NCBI RefSeq assembly: GCF_030272615.1 | Contig: NC_081412.1 | Location: 342,731,870-342,795,869 of the forward strand | Length of the DNA stretch: 64,000 bases | DNA from: Cryptomeria japonica | Taxonomy: Eukaryota; Streptophyta; Pinopsida; Cupressales; Cupressaceae | Reading direction: 5' to 3' | Shown: piece by piece, positions 45,980 through 57,293 of the stretch | Numbering within the stretch: the stretch's first letter is position 1 | Layout: every line of letters begins with the position of its first letter | Made by a program: the position numbers and the translations under genes | The notes under the pieces: generated by a model | The model's database searches: none | What the model was told of the DNA's origin: nothing | Seen by the model: only the letters and a program-made list of their open reading frames with translations

Positions 45980-47493
45980 TGTTGGCATTTGGCATTATAA
46001 CAAACAAGGAGAGATTGTTGGCATTTCAAAAAGGATATTGAGAAGGTTGATGATGATTATGGATATAACTGATTAAGGATATTTATTGTCTTAATATTAT
46101 TATTTTGTCATTGATGTCAAGAAATTGATTTTCTAATTCAGTATGATGTTGCCATATCTTGAGAAGTATGATTTGATGAGTATAAAGAAGTCGGTAAAAG
46201 ACACAGAAAGAAAATGATTAATAAGGGGAGGAATAAGTTATTCAATGGGAAACTGTTACCGAGTTAGACAATGATGAGATCATGATGTTTAGATTGTTTT
46301 GATATCATACATATGTTATTGATTGTAAGGTTAATACTATACTATGTTATAGAGCAAAGAACCTAGTCGGTAAACCCTAAGGTTATTGCTATCGGTTAAT
46401 GAAGGCGGAATGTCTACCGAGTGAAGTTTAGTATTTACCGAGTTGCAACCAAGTAATAACAGAATGCATTGAATGAATAAAAGCATTATTTAATGAAGGA
46501 AGATGATGAGCTAGCTATGATTAAATGATTGGTATGCCGTGAATGAAGTTTGTTAAAAAAATCTATGGCAAAGGAAAATTGGCAGGAAGATCTACAGCTC
46601 AGATTGAACCGCAATACCCTAGCACAAGTTCCAAGAAATGTATGCAAGTTCCTAGGTGGGGTAAAACATTTTCAGATCGAAGGATACATTGAACCTGGTC
46701 AATGTTTGAAGATCTGATGGCTATGTTTGATCATGGGAAATGTGATCAAGGAGATTAAGCGGTTAGCTATTGTTTATAAATAAGGAACTGTTGATAAACA
46801 ATGTATGTGGGCAAGTGTATGCATAGGGATGCTACATAGTGATTACTGAGCACAAAAGCTTGAAGACCTATTTTGAATAATAGAGTATAGAGCCTAGCAA
46901 ATGGACAAGATTAGTTCTATGTCTATATTGTATTAAGCAAATAAGAATCTGCTTTAGCATTTTAGATGTGAAGTTGCAGATAGATTTTTATTACTGTTAT
47001 TTTATAAAGTGACAGAAAATCTCTTAACCGAGTGGACTTAACAGTCTTATTTGTAAAACCCTCTAGCAAGGTGACATTCTGATTGAGTGTTTGAAATCCT
47101 TTAATAAGGTCACTTCTAATAAGGTGAAGATCCTGATAGATCTGAGGGAAATCCCTTAACCGGGTCACATCTAGCAATGTGTTTGTAATCTTTAACAGGA
47201 TTTGCTTTTAACCAAGCATACTCTAGAAGAGTATATTTCTTAGTGGGTCCGAAATCCCACAGTGGTTTTTCCCTATTTGGGTTTCCACGTTAAATCTGGT
47301 GTTATGAGTGTAATGATGTTTATATGCTTTTGAGTTTGCATGTTTAGTAGTTTTGGTTATATTACTGAAGTATAGGTTACCGAGGTTGAATCTGATGTTT
47401 TTATGGAAGATTAAGTTTGTATGATTCACCCCCCCCCCCCTCTCATCTTATTAGTTTGGCATATGTACTTAACATTAAGTATCAGAACTATCA
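45980..47493 (+). repeat. Left (5') LTR of element 2
   Basis: 1,514 bp, TGTTGGCATT...ACTATCA. TATA box TATAAATA at 46775-46782. CTTAAC[CA]-G-GGTCAC motif array at 47020-47215, conserved CCCACAGTGGTTTTTCCC and GGGTTTCCACGT block at 47251-47290, and a C13 run at 47429-47441 before TCTCATC. Confidence 0.93.
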
Positions 47494-47495
47494 AT

Positions 47496-47507
47496 TGCTA
47501 TCAGAGC
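47496..47507 (+). promoter_or_regulatory. Primer binding site of element 2
   Basis: TGCTATCAGAGC, two bases after the LTR. One mismatch to the initiator-Met type TGGTATCAGAGC. Confidence 0.88.
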
Positions 47508-47558
47508 TTTGGACTCTGGAAGAAAAAGTTTAAAGGTACTTGAGGCAAAGATCCAAAG

Positions 47559-48497
47559 ATGTATAAGAGGGATGCACGGAGGCTAAACAAGTCAAGTTTC
47601 TCTACATGGCAGAAAAGAATGAAGCTGCACCTATCAGGAGTTGGAGAATATGTTGTATATTATCTGGAGAATGATTTCATCACACCGAGAACCTATCCAT
47701 TGACAATGGAAGAGATAAAGGAAAAGCACGAACATATTCAAGCAATGATTGAAATAGCATCTGCATTGACCGATTAAGAGTTTAATGATCTAGAAGGCTG
47801 CAATGATGCAAAGGCAATGTGGGACAAGCTCATATCTATGTATGGAGGTGATGAACATGTTCAAAGAGAAAAAGTGGATAGTCTAAGAGGACAACTTGAA
47901 TCTATGAGGATGAATGAAGGTGAGAACATAACCCAGTACAATACAAGACTAAAGGAGATTGTCAATCAATTCAAAGGAGCAGGTGGAACTATTGAAGAAA
48001 AGGATATAACAAGTAAGTTGTTAAGAACCCTTCTACCAGCTTATGCAATCCGAGTCTCTGCAATCAATGAATTAAGCTCTGTACCCAATATGCCAATTTC
48101 TTTAGATGCTACTATTGGTAAGCTACATGCATTTGAGTTAAGTAATTTTGATAATAGTGGGTCATCGGTAAATAAAGTTGAATCTGCATTTAGTTCTTTT
48201 CATCTTGATGAATCTAATGATTACAATGAAAGAAAGTATAAGTACTCTGAAGGAGATCACACTGGAGCAAGTGAAAGATTTCGCAAGAACATGAAGGAAG
48301 TACACAAACTGTATGAGGAAATCAGAAAGCAAGAAGATTTTGAAGCACTATTAGCCAGAAGGTTACCGAGAGGCAAAGGTAAGTATAAAGGAAAACTACC
48401 TTTGAAATGTTTCAATTGTGATAAGATAGGACATATGGCTTCTAAGTGTCCTGACAAAGATTCTACTGAAAAGAAAGATTACCGAGATGATAGATAG
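47559..48497 (+). pseudogene. Copia gag (element 2)
   Basis: One frame with a single internal TAA at 47775-47777. RRLNKSSFSTWQKRMKLHL, WDKLISMYGGDEHV and SKLLRTLLPAYAIRV match element 1 gag (UBN2-type capsid). The intact zinc knuckle CFNCDKIGHMASKC lies at about 48408-48449. It ends with a basic tail. A coiled-coil-like KEVHKLYEEIRKQEDFEALL precedes the knuckle. Confidence 0.93.
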
Positions 48498-48652
48498 AAA
48501 GATAATCATTACAAAGGACACCGAGACTTCAGAAGAAGAGATAGAAAGACATGTTTAATAGCTGATGAGGAATCCAATAATGATAAATCAGATGAAACTG
48601 ATACAGAAGAAGTAGTTTATGTGGCTATCAAAGATGGATCAAATGAAGAAAG

Positions 48653-48934
48653 GTGTATGAAGAAAAAGCCCTAATATCTCACATAAATACTAATGATTCT
48701 TGGATCATAAATAGTGGATGCTCACATCACATGACAGGTGATAAACACAAGTTTGTTATGTTAGAAGACTATGATGGAGGCTATGTAAGATTTGGTAATG
48801 ATGGACCATGTCCGGTAAAAGGTAAAGGATCCATAACACTTCTTGACAATATAAAGTGCAATAATATTTATTGGGTTGAAGGTTTGAAATATAATTTGTT
48901 GAGTGTAGCACAACTAAACAATACAAGATACTGA
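48653..48934 (+). pseudogene. Copia protease with altered active site (element 2)
   Basis: SWIINSGCSHHMTGDKHKF: the catalytic Asp of D-S-G reads Asn. The remainder (YVRFGNDGPCPVKGKGSITL, YWVEGLKYNLLSVAQL) is intact up to a TGA at 48932-48934. Its frame differs from gag. Confidence 0.92.
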
Positions 48935-49750
48935 ATAGAATTTCAGAAAGGAATTGTCAAAGTTCATGACAAGCATGGAAAGTTAGCAGCTATCGGGACA
49001 CAAACAAAAGGTAACACATTTCACCTTAACTCAACTCAGAATAAATGTTTTTATGCAAAGATGGATGATACTTGGTTATGGCATAAAAGGTTTTGTCATG
49101 TAAATTTTGATAATCTGATCAAAATAAGCAAGAAGCACCGAGTAAGAGGTCTACTGAGTTTAAAAAAACCTGAGAATGCTATATGCTGAGGATGCCAGAT
49201 GGTTAAAATGACAAGATCAAGCTTTACAAGTAAGTCTTACTCTTCTAAGGGAATTTTAGATCTTGTGCACACTGATCTTTGTGGTCCTATGAAAGTTCAA
49301 AGTTATTATGGTGATAAATATTTCATATTATTTATGGATGATTACTTAAGGATGATGTCAGTAATGTTTTTAAAAGAAAAATCAAAAGCTTTTCAAATGT
49401 TTAAATGGTACAAGGCAAGAGTTGAAAATGAAATAGGAAGACAACTGAAATGTCTTAGATCAGATAGAGGAGGAGAGTTCACATCTGATGAGTTCAACTT
49501 ATTCTGCAATGATCATGGTATAAAAAGACAAGTCTCTACACTAAGAACTCCACAACAAAATGGAATTGCTGAAAGAAGAAACAGATCTATTGGGGATTGT
49601 GCCAAAACCCTGATGATTGAAAAGAAAGTGCCACAAACATTTTGGAGAGAAGCAATAAGCACAACAGTTTACACCCTGAACCAAGTACAACTGAAGAAAG
49701 GAACTTTGAAGACACCATATGAAATCTGGTATGATAGAAACCTAATGTAA
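48935..49750 (+). pseudogene. Copia integrase (element 2)
   Basis: The zinc site reads WHKRFCHVNFDNL...C-stop-GCQ (TGA for an Arg codon in the usual C-R-x-C). Core: DLVHTDLCGPM, LFMDDYLRMMSVMFL, LRSDRGGEF and PQQNGIAERRNRSI, so all of D, D and E are kept. It closes with TFWREAISTTVYTLNQ and a TAA at 49748-49750. Same frame as the protease. Confidence 0.93.
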
Positions 49751-50206
49751 GTTATTTTAAAATCTTTGGAAGTAGATGCTATGTACACAAAGATGATAGA
49801 AATGGCAAGTTTGATAAAAAAAAGTGAAGAAGGAACATTTCTTGGTTATTCTTCTAGAAGTAAAGCATTTAAATGTCTGATCAAATCATCTAACAAAATA
49901 GTAGAAAGTGAAAATGTGAAAATTGATGAATTTGTAGAAAGAAATGATGAAGGAAATTCCAAGGAACCAAAAGATTATGATGAATTTGTCTATGTTCAAC
50001 CGATAAGTCTTACCGAGAAAAATGCAGAAGGAAATGAAGAAAATATCCAGTTACCGAGTGATGAAGAAGATCATACAAAGCCTATTGAGCCTGTATTAGC
50101 CAAGTATGTTAGAAGACATCATGCATCAAGTCAGATTATTGGAGATAAGGATGATCCAGTGATGACAAGGAACAAACTGAGACAGAACACATGTCTGATA
50201 TTCTGA
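49751..50206 (+). pseudogene. Integrase C-terminus and linker (element 2)
   Basis: EEGTFLGYSSRSKAFKCL is the Copia integrase C-terminal block. The following acidic linker ends KYVRRHHASSQIIGDKDD and NTCLIF, the usual lead-in to RT. Frameshift follows. Confidence 0.88.
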
Positions 50207-50222
50207 ATATGAACCGAGAATA

Positions 50223-51209
50223 GTGAAAGAGGCATTTAACAGTGAAGATAGGATAAATGCTATGATAGAAGAGATTGATCAAATCAAGAAGAATGACACA
50301 TGGACACTGGTCCCAAGACCGAAGGACAAAAATGTAATCAGTACAAAGTGGATTTTCAGAAACAAGCTGAATGAAAAAGGTGAGGTCATTCGAAATAAAG
50401 CAAGACTAGTTTGCAAAGGTTATGCTCAAGAAGAAGGAATTGATTATGGTGAAACTTTTGCACCTGTGGCTAGAATTGAAGGAGTAAGAACATTGTTGGC
50501 ATATGCTGCTTTCAAATGTTTCAAGGTATATCAAATGGATGTCAAATCTACATTTCTGAATGGTATATTAGAAGAAAAAGTTTTTATTGAACAACCTAAA
50601 GGATTTGTTGAAGACAAGAATAAAGATTAGGTATGTAAATTGAACAAAGCTTTATATGGTTTGAAACAAGCACCTAGAGCATGGTATGAAAGATTGCACT
50701 CTTATTTAATCAAGATTGGTTTTATAAGAACAAGTGAAAACAGTAACATGTACATGAAGAATGATGAAAATGGAATACTGATCTCAGCCATATTTGTTGA
50801 TGATATTATATTTTATGGAAATGACTCTTTATGCAAGAACTTTGGAAATGAAATGAGCAAAGAATTTGAGATGTCATTAATCAGTGAGATAAAGTATTTT
50901 ATAGGTTTATAGATATTGCAAATGAAAAATGAGATTTTCATTACTCAATCCAAGTACATAAAGGAAATATTGAAGAAATTTGGAATGGAGGATTCAAAAC
51001 CAGTAAGTAATCCTATGACTACCAATTGCAAATTATCAAAGAATGATGAATCTGCATCTGTTGATGAGACACTTTACCAATTCATGATTGGAAAGTTGCA
51101 ATATGTTGTTCACAGCAGGACATATATAGCACATGCAATAGGTATAGTTGCAAGATTCTTTGCAGATCCTAAGGAAACACACATGACAACAATCAAGAGA
51201 ATTAGTTGA
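50223..51209 (+). pseudogene. Copia reverse transcriptase (element 2)
   Basis: One frame with two TAG stops (about 50628 and 50910). [48 protein letters not shown] and FVDDIIFYGN (FVDD active site as in element 1), then GLQMQ-type thumb and the SRTYIAHAIGIV block. Confidence 0.93.
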
Positions 51210-51739
51210 AAGGCATTGAGGATTATGGCTTAGTATATCAGAAAGGAAATGAATTTGATTTAAAAGTTTATACTGATGCTGATTGGGCAAGCAACATTGA
51301 TGACAGGAAAAGCACAAGTGGAGGAGCTTTCTTTTTAGGAGAAAGACTAGTGAGTTGGTTTAGCAAGAAACAAGGATGTGTTTCATAGTCAACAACAGAA
51401 GCTGAATACATTGCTACAACATTGAATTGTACCAACATAGCATGGATCAAACAACTGTTGGAAGGTATAAATGAGAAAGTTACCGAGCCAGTAACTATAT
51501 TCTGTGACAATACTAGTGCCATTAACATTTCAAAGAATCCTATTATGCACTCTAAGACAAAGCACATCTCTATCAAATATCATTATCTTAGAGAAGAAGC
51601 TCAAGAGAAGAAAGTGGTGTTGGAGTATGTTAGCACAAAGGAACAAATAGCAGATATCTTCACCAAGCCACTACCAAGGGACACTTTTGAGTATCTCAGA
51701 AGTAAGTTAGGGGTCCTACCCCTATCTTCTACTCACTGA
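51206..51739 (+). pseudogene. Copia RNase H (element 2)
   Basis: YTDADWASNIDDRKSTSGGA (catalytic Asp), one TAG at 51386-51388, then STTEAEYIA (catalytic Glu), FCDNTSAINISKNP and ADIFTKPLPRDTFEYL to the natural end. Confidence 0.93.
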
Positions 51740-51956
51740 TCGAGTTCGGTGAAAGCATCAATTCAATGACTCTACAGAATATCTTTTAGGAGTTTATGCT
51801 GATTTACACACTTTAGGATGTTTTCTAAAGGTGTGTAGGAAACAATACAAGGAACAGGAATTGAAGACAAAATTCTCTGACCGAGACTAAATTGACACAC
51901 AACAATAGGAATTCACTTCTCAGTGGAAGAAATTATGTTTTAGTTCTTTACTTTTT

Positions 51957-52131
51957 GGCATTGTTGTCAAAGGGAGAGAAGACTAAAGAAAAGAAAGATA
52001 GAAGAAGAGGAGAAGACTAATGTATGGGGGAGAATTCTGATGACAGGGGGAGAGCATTTCAGCATCTCATAGCAATCCAAATCAATTAGGTCAAATCAAT
52101 TGGTTTTGCCATCAATGCCAAACGGGGAGAT
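51957..52131 (+). promoter_or_regulatory. Upstream and terminal polypurine tracts of element 2
   Basis: GGCATTGTTGTCAAAGGGAG with AGAAG at 51957-51981 and TGCCATCAATGCCAAACGGG with GAGAT next to the LTR. A third copy-like word, AAGGAGAGATTGTTGGCATT, lies 30 bp inside both LTRs. Bases 51740-51956 hold no gene. Confidence 0.75.
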
Positions 52132-53708
52132 TGTTGGCATTTGGCATTATAACAGACAAGGAGAGATTGTTGGCATTTCAATAAGGATATTGAGAAGGTT
52201 GACGATGATTATGGATATAACTGATTAAGGATATTTACTGTCTTAATATTATTATTTTGTCATTGATGTCAAGAAATTGATTTTCTAATTCAGTATGATG
52301 TTGCCATATCTTGAGAAGTATGATTTGATGAGTATAAAGAAGTTGGTAAAAGACACAGAAATAATATGATGAATAAGGGGAGGAATAAGTTATTCAATGG
52401 GCAACTATTACCGAGTTAGACAATGATGAGATCATGATGTTTAGATTGTTTTGATATCATACATATGTTATTGATTGTAAGGTTAATACTATACTATGTT
52501 ACTAGCAAAGAACCTAGTCGGTAAACCCTAAGGTTATCGCTATCGGTTAATGAAGGCAGAATGTCTAGCGAGTGAAGTTTAGTATTTATCGAGTTGTAAC
52601 CAAGTAATAACAGAATGCATTGAATTAATAAAAGCATTATTTAATGATGGAAGCTAATGAGATAACTATGATTAAATGATTGGTATGTTGTGAATGAAGT
52701 TTGTTAAAAAAATCTATGGCAAAGGAAAATTGGCAGGAGGATCTACAACTCAGATTGAATCGCAATACCCTAGCATAAGTTTTGAAGAAATTTATGCAAG
52801 TTCCTAGGTGGGGTAAAATGTTTTTAGATCGAAGGATACAATGAACCTGGTCAAAGTTTGAAGATATGATGGCTATGATTGATCATCGAAAATGTGATCA
52901 AGGAGATTAAGCGGTTAGATATTGTTTATAAATAAGGAACTGTTGATAAACCATGTATGTGGGCAAGTGTATGCACATGGATGCTACATAGTGATTACCG
53001 AGCACAGAAGCTTGAAGACCTATTTTGAATAATAGAGTATAGAGCCCAACAGATGGACAAGATTAGTTCTATGTCTATATTGTATTGAGCAAATAAGAAT
53101 CTGCTTTAGTATTTTAGATGTGAAGTTGTAGATAGATTTTTATTACTGTTATTTTGTAAAGTGACAGCAATGGGAGCTGCCTTTGAACCCTGGAGATGCC
53201 AAAATGGAACCATTCTCCCCACATCCATCAACTCAACACTTAACCGAGTGGACTTAACAGTCTTATTTGTAAAACCCTCTAGCAATGTGACATTCTGATT
53301 GAGTGTTTGAAATAATTTAACAAGGTCACTTCTAACAAGGTGAAGATCCTAACAGATTTGAGGGAAATCCCTTAACCGGGTCACATCTAGCAATGTGTTT
53401 GTAATCTTTAATAGAATTTGCTTTTAACCGAGCATACTCTAGACGAGTATATTTCTCAGTGGGTCCGAAATCCCACAATGGTTTTTCCCTATTTGGGTTT
53501 CCACGTTACATCTAGTGTTATGAGTGTTATGATGTTTATATGCTTTTGAGTCTGCATGTTTAGCAGTTTTGGTTATATTACTGAAGTATAGGTTACCGAG
53601 GTTGAATCTGATGTTTTTATGGAAGATTAAGTTGGTATGATCCACCCCCCCCCCCTCTCATCTTATTAGTTTGGCATTTTTTCTTAATATTAAGTATCAG
53701 AACTATTA
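52132..53708 (+). repeat. Right (3') LTR of element 2
   Basis: 1,577 bp. It matches the left LTR except for a roughly 65-bp extra segment at about 53168-53236. TATA box TATAAATA at 52927-52934. It ends ACTATTA where the left ends ACTATCA. Confidence 0.93.
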
Positions 53709-53713
53709 GTTTT

Positions 53714-53917
53714 ATTCATCAGAAGAACTGCTCTCAGAAACCTCCAATAGTTGTTCATTTAGCTCTCTTCTCTTAGAAAGTGAAGCTTTATATTTGCCTC
53801 TCAATGTTTCTAGGGCATCCTCAGTTTCCACAAGTTTTTTAGACATCTCTCTATAACTCATACCCCCATGTCTACCTTAGGAATTCTTATCAAGTTGTTA
53901 AGCCTCAAAGAAGGTTG
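53714..53917 (-). pseudogene. ORF1 of element 3, 5' part
   Basis: The minus strand reads SYREMSKKLVETEDALETLR and KYKASLSKRRELNEQLLEVS, coiled coil, ending SSSSDE just before the element 2 TSD. A stop lies at the insertion site, and the frame then continues at 45979 leftward. Confidence 0.65.
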
Positions 53918-53929
53918 GATATGATACCA
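53918..53929 (-). promoter_or_regulatory. Primer binding site of element 3
   Basis: TGGTATCATATC on the minus strand, two bases inside the LTR. Confidence 0.75.
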
Positions 53930-53931
53930 AT

Positions 53932-55148
53932 TGATAAACTTATAAGGCACTGAGAGGGGGGTGAATCAGTGCAAGCAAAAACAATATGAATCTGATCACC
54001 AACTTAAACAAAATGAAACTTAACAAGCATAAGAGGAATATCATCACATAAGGTAATTCCCAATAATAAAAATTCCACATAACAAAAGAGATTTATACGT
54101 GGAAACCTAAAAGGAAAAAACCATGGTGGGAGTTAATACCCACAAGATTCACTATCTACAGAATAGAAATCTTGACCGGTTAAGGTCTTACAAATATGCC
54201 CTGTTAAGAGCGGATCTAGTTAGGAGTCACCTGGTTAAGGGATATAAATGATGAGCCCTGTTAGGATCTTTGACCTATTAGGATCAACCTTGCAAGAGGA
54301 TTTAACACTCTGATATAGAGCTACCTGGTTAAGGGATTTACAATGTAAGGCATGTTAGGACCTACCTGGTTAGGGGATTTTACTGCTGCAAACTATTAGG
54401 AAAACAATAGTTCAAATGATCTTCATATAGAACCTTTGTGTCTGATAAGATCCACTTCAGACCCTCAAAAATTCAACAACACATCAAGACAGAGCTTCAC
54501 TAATCACCACACAATCAAAATCTTAATATTCACCTTCGCTCTCTTCAACATACACATATCTATCTCATAACTCATCACACTTTTTATAGACATCAACTTA
54601 GTCGGCTACAACCTTAGAATAATTTCCTAGGTTCAATGAATCTAGAAAAAATAACATTGCACACCGAACTTATGTCGGCCACTGACATAACAATCAAAAC
54701 TTGTGTCGTTTTACCGATTTAAGTGACTTTATCACTACCGGTTAAGTGTTCATTAGAATGTTTGTACATTAAATCTCACTTGTCTGGTTGAATTTTCAAA
54801 TGCGGTCATGAAAATAGCTCCAAATACCTATCTCCATCACTCTTGTATAAATACATCATTCAACTCTTCATCAATCTCCTGTACCGGTTGTATTAATACA
54901 ACTATGTCTTTGTTTACCAGTTAAGAACCTATTTGCCAATTCACTGGTAAACTGTCTTCTATACCAGTTATACCTTACCGGTTGGCTTCCAAGACTTAGA
55001 TGACTACCAAAAACATTGTTGCCATCAATGATGAACACAAGACTTAGTCATCAAACATGAATCTCAATCTCTTCATCACATTCACCAATCAATCATTTAC
55101 CGATTGTGTATCACAAACAGTCTTTACTGGTCCAATCAAATGCCAACA
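53932..55148 (-). repeat. 5' LTR of element 3
   Basis: 1,217 bp, TGATAAACTT...TGCCAACA. Minus-strand TATA box TATAAAAA at 54581-54588, GAGAGGGGGGTGAATCAGTG at 53952-53971, conserved GGAAACC..GGAAAAAACCATGG block (54098-54127), and the CTGTTAGGA/GGTTAAGGGAT motif array at 54175-54385. Its 3' partner is absent. Confidence 0.85.
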
Positions 55149-56050
55149 TGTGATAAGGTATGCAAAGGTGTAACAACCCTTGGACTCTTAGGGACAATGA
55201 GTGGTTGTTAACTTGAGGAGGAAGGAGATGACATGGTCTTCTTTGAGGATGAAGCAATGCATGACCTTGGAGGGGGAAGTGTAAACTTAGAGGGAGGTTG
55301 TATAATTGAGGGAGCAATGAAAGGAGGTGCCTCAAAACTAGGTGGGAATGGTGGTTCCTTAGGGCTATATGATGGGGAAGCTAGTCCAATAGGAGAGCCA
55401 ATAGAAGATGGTGACTTATACCCAACCTCAATTATGGGGGAAATAGGCCCTATAGACTATACTTGGACTCTGGGGTGCTCATAGGGAAGAAGCATTTCAT
55501 CCACATCCTTATATGCACAAAAAATTACCCTCATCTTGCCCTCAAGAATCAACAATTTCTCCCAATGAGGAAGATAGGAGTTATCACTCCTCTAATTCAA
55601 ATTCTCATTATACATTATTTTATACCACCATTCCATTTGTGTGAGGACTTCTTGATAATTAGAGGCATTATTGATTAAGTCCTCCTTCTCATTCCATTCA
55701 TGGTTATGGAATTTTCCTTTTGTAAGCCCTCTTAAAAACTATTTAAATCATAATACCTATGATTTGCAAGAGGAATACCATACTTACCAAGCATATTGTC
55801 CAATATTTCATATTCTCTCTTGGTCATGAATTGAAACCCTCCTTCCTGGACTTATGATGGGAGGAATGAGCCCTTCTTGTGAGTTCCTCCAATAATAGAC
55901 TACTCTAATTCAAAGAACTGATGCATAAAATCCATAAATGCAAGCCTATTAGGCACTATGATTGGAAGGTTCCTTGGCACAACAGGGCTTCTAAAAACAC
56001 TAATAATTGTATGCTCCTTAAAGTAGAACCAAGACCTCCAATTATGATCT
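55149..56050 (-). pseudogene. Gypsy-like coding remnants, unrecognised
   Basis: Near 55200-55480 the minus strand is proline/serine-rich (FEAPPFIAPSIIQPPSKF, ending SSSS and a stop), in style like the end of the 693-3377 protein. From 55500 to 56050 coding-like words continue (GGFQFMTKREYEILDNML, YGIPLANHRYYDLNSF, YFKEHTIISVFRSPVVPRNL). I cannot name the protein. The frame continues beyond element 7 at 63848-64000. Confidence 0.4.
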
Positions 56051-56055
56051 ATTCC

Positions 56056-57278
56056 TGTAATGGTGGGAAAATGATGAGTGATAGATCAAGAGGAAAACTA
56101 CCCTTTCCCTCAAAGAGAGATGAGAGTTTCACTATTAATTATCCTTCAAGAAATTTTCACCATTACATTAGGAAGAAGGGGATGAGATAATTCACTAGAT
56201 TCAATCTCTCCACACAAAGATGATAGATTGAATTCTGAATGAACTGAGAATGTTAGGATGATCCCCCTTTTCCTTGTTTGAAATGGAAAGGAAATTGATT
56301 GAATTGTGTAGGGAAAAAATGACAAAGAATCGATTATAACTTAAGATCAGAATATGGGATGAAGCTATGCACCTAGATCTGGCAATAAAATGTCGAGATG
56401 AAGTTTCCCTGCAAATTTGAGTAAAAGTTTCCCAGACTGTGGCGGGAATGTACACAGTCCTCCAAAAAATCCACGAAACAAAAAGGGTTTTTCCGCCTCT
56501 GCAAATGAATCCCAAATCTGAAAGTACATCTATGCACGTACAACCTACACACATAAAAGAGAGGAAAATGGGTTGGGATTGGGGATTTGCCTTTAGGTCA
56601 AACCCCAGTTTTGGAATTAACCAAGTAATCTAAGAAAGTACTTGCAAGTAGATGTAAATGAAAGACTGAATTATATCAAGGGAGGTTGTAGTAAAAATGT
56701 TGATAGAAATGCTTGTGTGGAATTGAATGTTGAAATCAATCTCCTCTTCAATGGTTGAATCCTTGAATTGAATGCAACACCTAGTCTTGAAGGGAGACTT
56801 GAGAATGTTTGAATGCTCTTGAATGCCAGATCGCTTATGCAACATGACCTTATTGAAAGTCCACTTATCAAACTTATGCAAATGAGAGGATGAATCCCCC
56901 TTAAATACATGTTTAGTAGATTTGAATTTCATCATGAGCCAACATCAGGGGAGTTTCCTGCCTGAAGCACAACCCACAATGCATGCTCTAGGAAGGGTCC
57001 TACCCCAAAATAGGGTAGGGACAAGGGTTCCATGCCCCTGTCCTGGGAGGAAAAGGGTGCCATGCCCTTTTCCAAGGGGGGATAGTGTTTCCACACCCAT
57101 TTCCTACCCCTTTCTCTAGGGCAGAATGCGATCGTGGTGATGTAGAGACCAAGGAAGAAGCTATTTTTGCAAGCTGAGCAATCTTCGATCTTCGATCAGG
57201 CTAGAGGATTCAAGTTCACATGCATTAGGACCCTAATGTAGTCAAAAATTTCTAGGGTCACAATTTTATGACACCACA
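56056..57278 (-). repeat. Left (3') LTR of element 7
   Basis: 1,223 bp, TGTAATGGTGGG...ACACCACA. A minus-strand TATA-like TATTTAA lies at 56901-56907. The outer part has a partly GC-rich repeat (GGTTCCATGCCCCTGTCC / GGTGCCATGCCCTTTTCC, near 57025-57075). Confidence 0.92.
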
Positions 57279-57293
57279 TTTAGCCCCCACTTT
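57279..57293 (-). promoter_or_regulatory. Polypurine tract of element 7
   Basis: AAAGTGGGGGCTAAA on the minus strand, directly next to the LTR. Confidence 0.85.

Larger units (their letters stand above)
45980..53708 (+). mobile_element. Element 2: full-length Ty1/Copia retrotransposon, TSD GTTTT
   Basis: 7,729 bp. LTRs 45980-47493 and 52132-53708, with GTTTT at 45975-45979 and 53709-53713. All Copia domains are present in order, but pol is in two frames with about ten stops or frameshifts. LTRs are about 96 percent identical over the first 250 bp by eye, so it is the youngest full element here. Confidence 0.95.
43111..55148 (-). mobile_element. Element 3: non-autonomous Copia-like element, 3' truncated, split by element 2
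   Basis: 5' LTR 53932-55148, PBS 53918-53929, ORF1 (53714-53917 and 44855-45979) and ORF2 (43111-44400). The 3' part of ORF2, the PPT and the 3' LTR are missing at the 43110/43111 junction. Element 2 is inserted in the coiled-coil part of ORF1. The right flank is TGTGA; its partner is lost. Confidence 0.85.

Noticed and set aside
47429-47441. C/G homopolymers near LTR ends as regulatory quadruplexes
   Set aside because: Single runs, not four G-tracts; length varies between copies and they mostly serve here as a marker of the LTR end.
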